64,000 nucleotides of DNA from DASQFQ01 sp039934455 (GTDB lineage Bacteria > Actinomycetota > Thermoleophilia > Solirubrobacterales > Solirubrobacteraceae): positions 15,205 to 79,204 of the forward strand of contig JBDTMF010000001.1 of NCBI GenBank assembly GCA_039934455.1, read 5' to 3'. The notes under the pieces are model-generated. The model searched no databases, had not been told where the DNA came from, and saw only the letters and a program-made list of their open reading frames with translations. Positions within the stretch are counted from its first letter, which is position 1; each line of letters begins with the position of its first letter. Shown here piece after piece: positions 16,547 through 25,331 of the stretch. The translations under genes were made by a program, and so were the position numbers.

Positions 16547-17170
16547 ATGGGGCTGCACCTGCGACGACGTCGCAAGCTCGAGGCTGTGCCCACGGCGGCC
16601 GTGCCACCGGCCAACGGGGACGCCCCGTGCCTCGACGACTACAGCCGCCGCTGGGCGACGCAGCCGATCGCGGGCCGCTTCGTCGACTGGGCGGCCGCGG
16701 CGCACCACGCCGGCTTCGGCGAGGCGTTCTGCGGCGTCTGGCGCGCTGATGACCCGCTGACGCCGCTCGACCGCTTCGCGATCGGGCCGGCGGGCATGCT
16801 CGCCGCGAACCTCTCCCTGCGCCGCCTCGAGCTGATCCCGATGCTGGCCGAGCGCCGGCTGCCGGGCCCCCGCCTGATGGCCCGCGCCGACGACGTGACG
16901 CTGCTGCTGGCCGAGGAGCGGGTGGGCGAGGGGTTCCACCTGCACGCCGGGGTCAGCGAGACGGCGTGGTTCGTCCACGCCTTCGGCGTCGGCCCGATCC
17001 CCGAGCTTCCCGCGACCGAGCCCGGCTCGGCGTCGCTCGGCGACGCGCTCCAGCGGGTGCTCGACGACTGGGGTCCGGTCGACTGGTCCGCGGTGCCCGC
17101 GGCCGTGCCGCGGCGCCTGTTCGACACCCTCGCCTGGGCGCTCGAGCCCAGCGTGCCGGCGGCTTCGTAG
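16547..17170 (+). CDS. hypothetical protein, 207 residues
   Basis: Soluble protein beginning with a basic stretch (LHLRRRRKLE). Recognisable segments are CLDDYSRRWATQPIAGRFVD, AAHHAGFGEAFCGVWRADD, LELIPMLAERRLPG and ALQRVLDDWGPVDWSAVP. No known motif found. A TAGGAA box is 3 nt from the ATG. A TAGACT box at 17168-17173, at its end, could serve the downstream mfd gene. Confidence 0.5.
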   Translation: MGLHLRRRRKLEAVPTAAVPPANGDAPCLDDYSRRWATQPIAGRFVDWAAAAHHAGFGEAFCGVWRADDPLTPLDRFAIGPAGMLAANLSLRRLELIPMLAERRLPGPRLMARADDVTLLLAEERVGEGFHLHAGVSETAWFVHAFGVGPIPELPATEPGSASLGDALQRVLDDWGPVDWSAVPAAVPRRLFDTLAWALEPSVPAAS

Positions 17171-17229
17171 ACTCGTGTGAGCAGGTCCCGGCCGCGCTGC
17201 GCGCGGTCGCTCGGCATGCACGTCCATCG

Positions 17230-20200
17230 ATGTCACTCCGCCCTCTCCTCCGTCATCTCGAGCACCATCCCGACGCCCCCGCGCTCGACGAGCCCGGGGC
17301 GCGCGCGTTCGTCTCGCAGTCGCTGCGCCCGTTCCTGATCGCCGCGGTCGCCGACCGCGACGTGCGCCGCCCCACGATCGTGGTGGCGGGCGACGACCGT
17401 GCCGCGCGCGACCTCGCGGCCGACCTGCGCGCCTGGCTGCGGCCGCGGGCCGTGCGCTTCTACCCCAGCCGCGGCGTCGCCTACGAGTCGCACCTCTCAC
17501 CGCCGGCGCATCTGGTCGGGCTCCGCGTGGCCGCGCTGGACGCCGTGCTCGAATGTAACGTCGCCGAAGGCGGGTTCGACGGAGTCAACTCGCCTGGCAG
17601 GCGAAACCTTCATCAGGAGGCTCCCGTCGTCGTCGTCTCCGCCGTCGCGCTGTCGGAGAAGGTGCCCGATCCCGAGCTGCGCCCGCACGGCTTCGCGCTC
17701 GAGGTCGGCGAGCTGCTCGACCTCGACGAGACCCTCGGCAAGCTCGTCGCGGCAGGCTACGAGCGCGTCGACCAGGTCGAGGACCGCGGGCAGTTCGCGG
17801 CTCGCGGCGGGCTGCTCGACATCTACCCGGCCACCGAGGAGCGCGCGGTCCGCGTCGAGCTCTTCGACATCGAGATCGAGTCGCTGCGCTGGTTCTCCAC
17901 CTTCACCCAGCGCTCGCTGGGGGAGGCCCAGCGGGTCGAGATCGCCCCGGCCGCCGAGCTCGCCCCCGAGCACCGGGAGCTGGCCGAGATCGCCGCGCTC
18001 GAGGACGCCGACAACCGTCCCGACGTGGCCGAGTTGCTGCCCGTCGACCGCTTCCGCGAGCTGCTCGACCTCTTCCCCGAGCACACCGACGTGGTGATCG
18101 CCGCCGACGAGGACGTCGCGCCGGCGCTGCGCGACCACTGGGATGACGTCTGCGCCGCCTTCCACGACACCGACGCGCACGACCTCTATGTCGCGCCGCC
18201 CGCGATCGTGGCGTCGCTCGAGGCGCGCAAGCCGCTGCGGCTGTCCTCGATCTCGGGTTCGCAGCCGCTCGAGTTCCGCGCGCAGGCGGCCGAGTTCGCC
18301 GCACGCTCGCTCAACGAGGCCGAGCCTGAGCTCGAGAAGCTCACCCGCTCGGGCTACACGACGCTCGTCACCTGGCCGCAGCGCGGCCAGGGCGAGCGCG
18401 CCGCCTACAACCTGCAGCGCCTGCGGGCGGGCTGGAAGCCGGAGGACGGCGGGCTCGTGTTCGCGGAGGCCAACCTCCGCGACGGCTTCGTCTGCCCGCC
18501 GATGCAGCTCGCGGCGATCCCCGAGCACCGGCTGATCCACCGCCGCGGCCGCGCCGAGCGGCCGACCCGCCGCGGCCGCGGGCTGCTGCGCTCGTTCGCC
18601 GACCTGCGCACGGGCGACATCGTCGTCCACGAGGACCACGGCCTGGCGCGCTTTGCCGGCTTCGACACGAAGACCGTCGCCGGGGTCACGCGCGACTATC
18701 TCGACCTCGAGTTCCAGGGCTCCGACCGCGTCTTCATGCCGGTCGACCAGCTCGCGAAGATCTCGCGCTACGTCGGCGCCGGCGGCGACCACCCGCCGCT
18801 CTCCAAGCTCGGCGGGACGCGCTGGGACACGATGAAGGCGCGCGCCCGCCGCGCCGCCCAGGAGCAGGCCGCCGAGCTGCTCAACCTCTACGCCGAGCGC
18901 CGCCACCGGCGCGGCTTCGCGTTCCCGCCCGACTCGGACTGGCTGCGCGACTTCGAGGTCGCCTTCCCCTACACGGAGACGCGCGACCAGCGCGAGGCGA
19001 TCGAGCAGGTCAAGTGGGACATGGAGGCCGAGCGTCCGATGGATCGGCTGATCTGCGGGGACGTCGGCTACGGCAAGACGGAGGTCGCGCTGCGCGCCGC
19101 CTTCAAGGCCGCCAACGCCGGCAAGCAGGTGCTGATGCTGGTGCCGACGACGATCCTCGCCCAGCAGCACTTCGGCACCTTCACCGAGCGCCTGCGCGAC
19201 TACCCGTTCACGATCGAGCACGTCTCGCGCTTCCGCGCCCCGGCCGACCAGCGCGCCGCCGTCAAGCGGTTCTCGGAGGGGAAGGCGGACATCCTCATCG
19301 GCACGCACCGGCTGCTCTCGCGCGACGTGCGCGCGAAGGACCTCGGGCTGCTGATCGTCGACGAGGAGCAGCGCTTCGGGGTCAAGCAGAAGGACCTGCT
19401 GCGCCAGCTGCGCCTGAAGGTCGACGTGATCTCGATGAGTGCCACGCCGATCCCGCGCACGCTGCAGATGTCGCTCGCGGGCGTTCGCGACATCTCCGTG
19501 ATCGAGACGCCGCCCGAGGGCCGGCGTCCGGTCAAGACCTACGTCGGCGAGTACGACGAGGGCCTGGTCAAGCAGGCGCTCGAGCGCGAGAAGGCGCGCG
19601 GCGGCCAGGCGTTCTTCCTGCACAACCGCATCGAGGACATCGACGAGACGGCGGAGCGCCTGCGGGCGCTGTGTCCGGGCATGTCGTTCGCCGTGGCCCA
19701 CGGGCAGATGGACGAGAAGCAGCTCGAGGAGCGCATGATGGACTTCCTGCGCGGCGCGGCCGACGTGCTCGTCTCGACCTCGATCATCGAGTCGGGCATC
19801 GACATCCCGCAGGCCAACACCCTGATCGTCGAGCGCTCCGACATCTTCGGCCTGTCGCAGCTCTACCAGATCCGCGGCCGCGTGGGCCGCTCTCGCGAGC
19901 GGGCCTACGCGTATCTGCTCTACCCCAGCGCGGGCGCGCTGACGGAGGAGGCCGCGAACCGGCTGTCGGCGCTCTCGGACTACACGGAGCTCGGCTCCGG
20001 CTTCAAGATCGCGATGCGCGACCTCGAGCTGCGCGGCGCGGGCAACCTGCTCGGCGACGAGCAGTCCGGCCACGTGGCGGCGCTCGGCTTCGAGCTCTAC
20101 ATGCAGATGCTCGACGAGGCGGTGCGTTCGATGGGCGACGGCGCCGTCGACGAGGAGGACCTGCGCGAGCCCGTGCGCCTTGACGTCAACGTCGACGCCT

Positions 20201-20610
20201 ACATCCCGGTCGAGTACATCCCTTACGAGCAGGCCAAGGTCGACGTCCACCGGCGCATCGCGGGCGCCCGTGAGGTGGCCGAGCTGGCCGAATTGCGCGC
20301 CGAGCTCAGCGATCGGTTCGGGGAGCCTCCGGAGCCGCTCGAGAACCTGCTAGTGCTCCAGCAGGCGCGCATCAAGCTCGGCCAGGCCGGGGCGACGACG
20401 GTCACGTTCCGCCAGGGCCGGCTCGCGGTCACGCCGATCGAGCTCGACTCGGTGCGGGCCAAGAAGCTGCGCGCGCAGATCCCCGGCGCGCTGTACGAAT
20501 CGGGCAAGTCGCAGCTCTCGATGCGGGTGCCGGACGACCCCGCGGAGCGCTTCCCGGCGGTCGTGCGGGCGGCAGATGCGCTGCTCGCGGTGCAGGGCGA
20601 AGCCGCGTGA
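17230..20610 (+). CDS. mfd: transcription-repair coupling factor Mfd
   Basis: 1126 residues from ATG 17230, close to the usual length. Order: UvrB-like N-terminal domains; RNA-polymerase interaction domain (about 460-540, LRTGDIVVHEDHGLARFAGF); SF2 translocase with Walker A GDVGYGKTEVALRAAF, DEEQ box LLIVDEEQRFGVKQKD, SATPIPRTLQMSLAGVRDIS and the C-terminal helicase lobe (SIIESGIDIPQANTLI, QIRGRVGRSRERAYAYL); then TRG and D7. It displaces stalled RNA polymerase and recruits UvrA. About 21 residues near 109-129 are encoded by an inserted palindromic repeat (17554-17616) that preserves the frame. Confidence 0.95.
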   Translation: MSLRPLLRHLEHHPDAPALDEPGARAFVSQSLRPFLIAAVADRDVRRPTIVVAGDDRAARDLAADLRAWLRPRAVRFYPSRGVAYESHLSPPAHLVGLRVAALDAVLECNVAEGGFDGVNSPGRRNLHQEAPVVVVSAVALSEKVPDPELRPHGFALEVGELLDLDETLGKLVAAGYERVDQVEDRGQFAARGGLLDIYPATEERAVRVELFDIEIESLRWFSTFTQRSLGEAQRVEIAPAAELAPEHRELAEIAALEDADNRPDVAELLPVDRFRELLDLFPEHTDVVIAADEDVAPALRDHWDDVCAAFHDTDAHDLYVAPPAIVASLEARKPLRLSSISGSQPLEFRAQAAEFAARSLNEAEPELEKLTRSGYTTLVTWPQRGQGERAAYNLQRLRAGWKPEDGGLVFAEANLRDGFVCPPMQLAAIPEHRLIHRRGRAERPTRRGRGLLRSFADLRTGDIVVHEDHGLARFAGFDTKTVAGVTRDYLDLEFQGSDRVFMPVDQLAKISRYVGAGGDHPPLSKLGGTRWDTMKARARRAAQEQAAELLNLYAERRHRRGFAFPPDSDWLRDFEVAFPYTETRDQREAIEQVKWDMEAERPMDRLICGDVGYGKTEVALRAAFKAANAGKQVLMLVPTTILAQQHFGTFTERLRDYPFTIEHVSRFRAPADQRAAVKRFSEGKADILIGTHRLLSRDVRAKDLGLLIVDEEQRFGVKQKDLLRQLRLKVDVISMSATPIPRTLQMSLAGVRDISVIETPPEGRRPVKTYVGEYDEGLVKQALEREKARGGQAFFLHNRIEDIDETAERLRALCPGMSFAVAHGQMDEKQLEERMMDFLRGAADVLVSTSIIESGIDIPQANTLIVERSDIFGLSQLYQIRGRVGRSRERAYAYLLYPSAGALTEEAANRLSALSDYTELGSGFKIAMRDLELRGAGNLLGDEQSGHVAALGFELYMQMLDEAVRSMGDGAVDEEDLREPVRLDVNVDAYIPVEYIPYEQAKVDVHRRIAGAREVAELAELRAELSDRFGEPPEPLENLLVLQQARIKLGQAGATTVTFRQGRLAVTPIELDSVRAKKLRAQIPGALYESGKSQLSMRVPDDPAERFPAVVRAADALLAVQGEAA
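17557..17608 (-). repeat. palindrome-rich short repeat inserted in frame within mfd (short copy)
   Basis: Read on the minus strand, these 52 bp begin GGTTTCGCCTGCCAGGCGA (a 7-bp palindromic arm pair TCGCCTG-C-CAGGCGA) and end CGCCTTCGGCGACGTT. The same two halves occur in order in the intergenic copy at 26328-26425: 30 of 31 and 28 of 30 bases match. Within mfd the insert, with flanks about 63 bp, adds roughly 21 residues (from Cys-Asn-Val-Ala-Glu to His-Gln) between two conserved segments, LRVAALDAVLE and APVVVVSAVALSEK. It behaves like a coding-region palindromic element of the Rickettsia RPE kind; that analogy is inference. Confidence 0.75.
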
Positions 20611-20657
20611 CCTCTTAGACAATGTTGAGAAGACACCCGCTACCCTCGGTTCGCGTG

Positions 20658-21818
20658 ATGAAAAAGAGACTGCTTTGGCTGGCGCTCGGCGCCTTTTTTG
20701 TGCCCGCATCCATCGTTGCCGGGTGCGGCGGGGTGCCTGGCAACGCCGTCGCGACCGTCGACGGCACCTCGATCGAGAAGGCTTCGTTCGACCACTGGCT
20801 GACCGTCGCCTCCCGCTCCGGCGGCCAGGCTGCGGCGGCGGCGCCCAAGCCGCCCAGCTTCACGGAGTGCGTGAAGCAGAAGCGCAAGACCACGCCGGCG
20901 CCGGCCAAGGGCCAGCCCAAGGTGACCGACGCTGCGCTCAAGAAGCAGTGCAAGCAGGAGTACGGTGCGCTGCGTGACCAGGTCATGCAGCTGCTCGTGT
21001 CCTTCCAGTGGATCGAGGGTGAGGCGAAGGAGCAGAACATCAAGGTCTCCGACAAGGAGATCCAGACGACCTTCGACAAGCAGAAGAAGCAGGCGTTCCC
21101 CAAGGCCGCCGACTTCACGAAGTTCCTCAAGGACTCCGGCCAGACCGAGAAGGACATCCTCAAGCGCGTGCGCCTGGACACCCTCTCCAACAAGATCCGC
21201 GAGAAGGTCACCAAGGGCAAGGACAAGGTCTCCGACGCCGAGATCTCGACCTACTACAACAAGAACAAGGCGCGCTTCGCGCAGCCCGAGCGGCGCGACC
21301 TCCGGATCGTCCTGACCAAGGGCGCGGCCAAGGCGGCGCAGGCCAAGAAGGCGATCCAGGGCGGCCAGGCCTTCGCGAAGGTGGCCAAGAAGTTCTCGAT
21401 CGACCAGGCCTCGAAGGCGCAGGGCGGCAAGCTCCCGGCGGTCGCCAAGGGCCAGCAGGAGAAGGCCCTCGACACGGCGATCTTCAAGGCCAAGAAGGGC
21501 CAGCTCACCGGCCCGGTCAAGACCCAGTTCGGCTACTACGTCTTCGAGGTCACGAAGGTGACCGCCGCGTCCCAGCAGACGCTGGCCCAGGCCAAGGCCA
21601 CCATCAAGCAGACCCTCGCGTCCCAGAACCAGCAGAAGGCGCTGGACAAGTTCGTCAAGTCCTTCCGCAAGCGCTGGAAGGCCAAGACGGACTGCGCCGA
21701 CGCCTACCGGACGCAGGACTGCAAGAACGCGCCGAAGGCCACGCCGACGCCGACCGCCACGGCCCCCGCCGGCGCGACCCCGGCTCCGGCTCAGCCCACG
21801 GCCACACCCGCCAACTGA
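20658..21818 (+). CDS. SurA/PrsA-type peptidyl-prolyl isomerase lipoprotein
   Basis: 386 residues from ATG 20658; a TACCCT box lies 11 nt upstream. Lipoprotein signal peptide KKRLLWLALGAFFVPA with lipobox IVAGC. A SurA N-terminal-like helical domain follows (VDGTSIEKASFDHWLTVAS; KVSDKEIQTTFDKQKKQAFP), then a PpiC/parvulin rotamase domain (about 215-310: RRDLRIVLTKGAA, QGGKLPAVAKGQQEKALDTA, GPVKTQFGYYVFEV). Very Lys/Ala/Gln-rich; ends in a Thr/Pro/Ala tail. Expected to act as an extracytoplasmic foldase. Followed directly by mazG through a CTGA overlap. Confidence 0.85.
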   Translation: MKKRLLWLALGAFFVPASIVAGCGGVPGNAVATVDGTSIEKASFDHWLTVASRSGGQAAAAAPKPPSFTECVKQKRKTTPAPAKGQPKVTDAALKKQCKQEYGALRDQVMQLLVSFQWIEGEAKEQNIKVSDKEIQTTFDKQKKQAFPKAADFTKFLKDSGQTEKDILKRVRLDTLSNKIREKVTKGKDKVSDAEISTYYNKNKARFAQPERRDLRIVLTKGAAKAAQAKKAIQGGQAFAKVAKKFSIDQASKAQGGKLPAVAKGQQEKALDTAIFKAKKGQLTGPVKTQFGYYVFEVTKVTAASQQTLAQAKATIKQTLASQNQQKALDKFVKSFRKRWKAKTDCADAYRTQDCKNAPKATPTPTATAPAGATPAPAQPTATPAN

Positions 21819-22600
21819 GCGACCCCAAGGACTCCGCAGCGGCGGTTGAGCGCCTCGACGCGCTCACCCGCCGCCTGCGCGAGGAGTGCCCGTGGGACCG
21901 TGAGCAGGACGAACGCTCGATCGTCCCGCACACGGTCGAGGAAGCCTATGAGCTGGCGGCCGCCGCCCACTCGGGCGACGACGCCAAGCTGCTCGACGAG
22001 CTCGGTGACGTGCTCTTCCAGGTCCACTTCCTCTCGCTGCTGCTCGAGGAGCGCGGCGGCGGCTCGCTCGCCGAGGTCGCCGAGCACTGCCGGCAGAAGC
22101 TGATCCGTCGCCATCCGCACGTCTTCGGCACCGTCGAGGTGGAGAACGCGGGCGAGGTGCTGCGCAACTGGGACGCGATCAAGCGCACCGAGGCGGGCCG
22201 CGAGCCGGGGATCTTCGGCGAGGTCCCGGAGAACCTCCCGGGCGCGCTGTACGCGCGCAAGGTCCAGCGCCGCGCGGCCTCCACCGGCTTCGACTTCGAG
22301 CACATCCCCTACGACGCGGTCGAGGGCGAGCTCGAGGAGCTGCGCGCGGCCGAGGGGGACCGCGACGCCGCCTTCCACGAGGCCGGCGACGTGCTGTTCG
22401 CCGCCGTCAACGTCGCCCGCAAGCTCAAGGTCGACCCCGAGCTCGCGCTGCGCGCCGCCTCCGACCGCTTCCGCGGCCGCGTCGAGGCCGCGGCCGCTCT
22501 CGCCGCACGCGCCGGGGCAGACTGGGACGATCTCAGTCCCGACGCCCAGCTGAGCTTCTACGCCCAGGTGCGCCTGGCCGAATCCCAAGGAGAGCCGTGA
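21815..22600 (+). CDS. mazG: MazG nucleoside triphosphate pyrophosphohydrolase, apparent CTG start
   Basis: 261 residues if initiated at CTG 21815, which overlaps the TGA of the foldase gene as CTGA. No ATG, GTG or TTG lies in frame before codon 66, yet residues encoded there are essential family sequence: RLDALTRRLREECPWDREQD and the metal-binding EEAYELAAA...DELGDVLFQVHF (ExxE...ExxD). Two MazG helical repeats are present (second: FHEAGDVLFAAVNVARKL). It hydrolyses (d)NTPs to NMP and PPi. The 3' end overlaps eno as GTGA, so foldase-mazG-eno form a translationally linked run. Confidence 0.88.
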   Translation: MSDPKDSAAAVERLDALTRRLREECPWDREQDERSIVPHTVEEAYELAAAAHSGDDAKLLDELGDVLFQVHFLSLLLEERGGGSLAEVAEHCRQKLIRRHPHVFGTVEVENAGEVLRNWDAIKRTEAGREPGIFGEVPENLPGALYARKVQRRAASTGFDFEHIPYDAVEGELEELRAAEGDRDAAFHEAGDVLFAAVNVARKLKVDPELALRAASDRFRGRVEAAAALAARAGADWDDLSPDAQLSFYAQVRLAESQGEP

Positions 22601-23871
22601 GCCAGATCGAGAACGTCCACGCCCGTCAGATCCTCGACTCCCGCGGGAACCCGACGGTCGAGGCCGACGTCGTCCTGCGCTCGGGCGCGCAGGGCCGCGC
22701 CGCCGTGCCCTCGGGCGCCTCGACCGGCGAGTTCGAGGCCACGGAGCTGCGCGACGGCGGCGACGCCTGGATGGGCAAGGGCGTCACCCAGGCGGTCGGC
22801 AACGTCAACGGCGAGATCGCCGACGCGGTCGCCGGCTTCGACGTGCTCGACCAGAAGGGCCTCGACCGTTTGCTGATCGACCTCGACGGCACGCCCAACA
22901 AGTCGCGCCTCGGCGCCAACGCGATCCTCGGCGTGTCGCTCGCCGCCGCGCGCGCGGCGGCGGCGGAGGAGCGCCAGCCGCTATGGCGCTATCTCGGCGG
23001 CGAATCGGCCCGCATCCTGCCGGTTCCGATGATGAACGTGCTCAACGGCGGCTCCCACGCCGACAACTCCGTGGACTTCCAAGAGTTCATGATCGTCCCG
23101 GTCGGCGCGCCCAGCTTCTCGGAGGGCCTGCGGATGGCCGCCGAGGTCTTCCACCACCTCAAGGCGTGGCTGCACGACCAGGGCATGGGCGGCGGTGTCG
23201 GCGACGAGGGCGGCTTCGCGCCCAACCTGGCTTCCAACGAGGCGGCGCTGGACGCGCTGATGAAGGGCATCGAGGCCGCGGGCTACACGCCGGGCGAGGA
23301 CCTCGCGATCGCGCTCGACCCCGCCGCCAGCGAGATCTACGACGACGGCCGCTACCGGCTCGAGCACGAGGGCCGCGACCTCTCCGCGGACGAGATGGCG
23401 GGCTACTGGGGCGACATCTGTTCGCGCTACCCGATCCTCTCGCTCGAGGACGGCATGGACGAGGAGGACTGGGACGGCTGGAAGGGCCTCACGCAGCTGC
23501 TCGGCGACCGCGTGCAGCTCGTCGGCGACGACATCTTCGTGACCAACACGGAGCGTTTCGCGCGCGGGATCGAGCTCGGCGTCGCCAACTCGATCCTGAT
23601 CAAGGTCAACCAGATCGGCACGCTGTCGGAGACGCTCGACGCGATCGCGATGGCTCGCGAGGCCGGCTACACCGCGGTCATGTCGCACCGCTCGGGCGAG
23701 ACCGAGGACACCACGATCGCCGACCTCGCGGTCGCCACGGGCTGCGGGCAGATCAAGACCGGCGCGCCCTCGCGCTCGGACCGCGTGGCGAAGTACAACC
23801 AGCTGCTGCGGATCGAGGAGGCGCTGGGGGCGGACGCGGAGTATCTGGGCCGCTCGGCGTTTCGAAGCTAG
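22597..23871 (+). CDS. eno: enolase
   Basis: 424 residues, GTG start overlapping the mazG stop; an AGGAG Shine-Dalgarno lies just upstream. Enolase marks: ILDSRGNPTVEADV, VPSGASTGEFEATEL, the GGSHADN loop with the active-site His, VGDEGGFAPNL with the catalytic Glu, the Mg ligands in ALDPAASE, LEDGMDEEDW and LVGDDIFVTN, the catalytic Lys in ILIKVNQIGTLSET, and the signature MSHRSGETEDTTIADLAV. Converts 2-phosphoglycerate to PEP in glycolysis. Confidence 0.97.
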   Translation: MSQIENVHARQILDSRGNPTVEADVVLRSGAQGRAAVPSGASTGEFEATELRDGGDAWMGKGVTQAVGNVNGEIADAVAGFDVLDQKGLDRLLIDLDGTPNKSRLGANAILGVSLAAARAAAAEERQPLWRYLGGESARILPVPMMNVLNGGSHADNSVDFQEFMIVPVGAPSFSEGLRMAAEVFHHLKAWLHDQGMGGGVGDEGGFAPNLASNEAALDALMKGIEAAGYTPGEDLAIALDPAASEIYDDGRYRLEHEGRDLSADEMAGYWGDICSRYPILSLEDGMDEEDWDGWKGLTQLLGDRVQLVGDDIFVTNTERFARGIELGVANSILIKVNQIGTLSETLDAIAMAREAGYTAVMSHRSGETEDTTIADLAVATGCGQIKTGAPSRSDRVAKYNQLLRIEEALGADAEYLGRSAFRS

Positions 23872-23927
23872 CTGGGCGGGCCGTTGCACAGGAAGGACGA
23901 GTCGCGTGTTGAACGAAGCGGCAACGG

Positions 23928-24230
23928 ATGGCCGCCGCGCACACCCGCATCCGCTGGGACCGGTTGGGCCGGTGGGCGCTCCTGTTCGTCCTCGCCCTCC
24001 TGATCTACCTCTACATCGGCCCTGCCCGGACGTGGGTGTCGACCTGGAGGGAGGCGGGCCAGAAACGCGAGGAGGTCGCCACGCTGCGGACCGAGAACGA
24101 CCGGCTGAAGGCCCGCCGCGACGATCTCAAGCGCGCGTCGGCGCTGGAGCGCGAGGCGCGCCGGCTCGGCATGGTCAAGGCCGGCGAGCGCGCCTACATC
24201 ATCGAAGACCTTCCCAAGCCCAGCCGCTAG
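23928..24230 (+). CDS. FtsB/DivIC-like septum formation initiator
   Basis: 100 residues: short basic cytosolic start, one membrane helix (WALLFVLALLIYLYIGPA, about 16-33), then an extracytoplasmic coiled coil (REEVATLRTENDRLKARRDD) and the conserved end EARRLGMVKAGERAYII. This is the FtsB/DivIC pattern; the family bridges divisome proteins FtsL and FtsQ. Location after eno is the usual one in actinobacteria. Confidence 0.85.
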   Translation: MAAAHTRIRWDRLGRWALLFVLALLIYLYIGPARTWVSTWREAGQKREEVATLRTENDRLKARRDDLKRASALEREARRLGMVKAGERAYIIEDLPKPSR

Positions 24231-24544
24231 GCCCGGCGCCGGCCGCCCGCGTAGTCCGTCGCCTCGCGCAGATACCGCCCGAAGGCGGCGTCGGCGACGA
24301 TCCTCACGTCCCAGGCGTAGGACTGGTCGGGAGCGGCGGCGTAGGCGACGTCGGAGCACCAGTCGGTGCCCCGGTCGTAGAGCTCGACGAGCTCCTCCGA
24401 GGTGAACGGCCCGCCGAGGCGGCGCCGCAGGTCGGCCTCGATGCGCCGCGTCACGGCCTCGAGCACATCGCGCTGGTCGGCGGGCGCCTCCGCGAGGAGG
24501 CGCAGCCCGGCGGCCCACTGGTCGGTGGCGGTGTCGTAGGGCAC
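24227..24544 (-). CDS. hypothetical protein, 105 residues
   Basis: Soluble mostly helical protein: DTATDQWAAGLRLLAEAPAD, LEAVTRRIEADLRRRLGG, FTSEELVELYDRGTDWCSDV and WDVRIVADAAFGRYLREATD. The overall look is that of a conserved actinobacterial protein that I cannot name. The 3' end overlaps the ftsB-like gene by 4 bp; a GNAT gene lies 10 bp upstream on the same strand. Confidence 0.6.
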   Translation of the reverse strand: MPYDTATDQWAAGLRLLAEAPADQRDVLEAVTRRIEADLRRRLGGPFTSEELVELYDRGTDWCSDVAYAAAPDQSYAWDVRIVADAAFGRYLREATDYAGGRRRA

Positions 24545-24554
24545 CGCGTTGAGG

Positions 24555-25331
24555 CTACCCGGGCTTGCGCGTGAACGATCGGTACTCGTCCACGGTCTCG
24601 AAGCCCAGCCGCTCGTAGAGCCGCTGTGGCCAGTCGTCGGCGTCGGCCATGATCATGATCAGCTCGTCGCCGCGCCCCTGGGCGGCTGCGATCGCTGCGC
24701 GGACGACCGCGCTCGCCAGCCCCGCGCCGCGGTAGGGCTTGGCGGTGTAGACCTCCTCGACCTGGCCGACGCCGTCGCCGTCGCCGGGGAGCAGCATGCA
24801 GCAGGCGGCCGGCGCGCCGTCGCGGTCGGTGAGGAAGAAGCGGGCGCCGCTCGTGAGCGCCGTGTCGGCGTCGGCGTCGGCGAGGTCGCGCGCCTCGGCC
24901 GAGCTCATCGCCTCGCCGTACCACTGCTCCATCAGGTCCCGCACCGCCGGGAACTCGACCTCGGACACCTCCGCCGGCGCCTCGCCGCGCCGGTCGGCGC
25001 CGCGGCGCAGCAGCATGACGACGACCCGCTCGGCGGTCCAGCCCGCCGCCTTGAAGCCCCCGGCGAGCGGCTCGCCCCCGCGGTGGATCTCCACCTTGCG
25101 GTGACGTAGCCCGGCCGGCGCCTGCAGCCGCTCCGACTCCGCGATCAGGGTTTCGGCCGACGTCCCCGCCGCGTCGTCGACGACGAGCAGGTTGAGGTCC
25201 CACTTCGTCGGGTGCGCGGGCGTGAAGTACGCCGCGCCGTGCGCGAACCGCTCGGCCCGGCTGGTGCTGCGCTCGAATAACGCCCGGCGGTGTGCGCGCA
25301 GGCGCGCGAGGTCAGTCGTCGTCCCCGCCAC
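24555..25331 (-). CDS. GNAT family N-acetyltransferase
   Basis: 258 residues, GTG start that overlaps the end of the upstream helix-turn-helix-like gene by 20 bp. The C-terminal half is a GNAT domain: GQVEEVYTAKPYRGAGLASA holds the acetyl-CoA pyrophosphate loop (R/Q-x-x-G-x-G/A pattern YRGAGLA), followed by ELIMIMADADDWPQRLYERL and GFETVDEYRSF. The N-terminal half is less conserved and may be a degenerate second GNAT fold. The acceptor is unknown. Confidence 0.8.
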   Translation of the reverse strand: MAGTTTDLARLRAHRRALFERSTSRAERFAHGAAYFTPAHPTKWDLNLLVVDDAAGTSAETLIAESERLQAPAGLRHRKVEIHRGGEPLAGGFKAAGWTAERVVVMLLRRGADRRGEAPAEVSEVEFPAVRDLMEQWYGEAMSSAEARDLADADADTALTSGARFFLTDRDGAPAACCMLLPGDGDGVGQVEEVYTAKPYRGAGLASAVVRAAIAAAQGRGDELIMIMADADDWPQRLYERLGFETVDEYRSFTRKPG

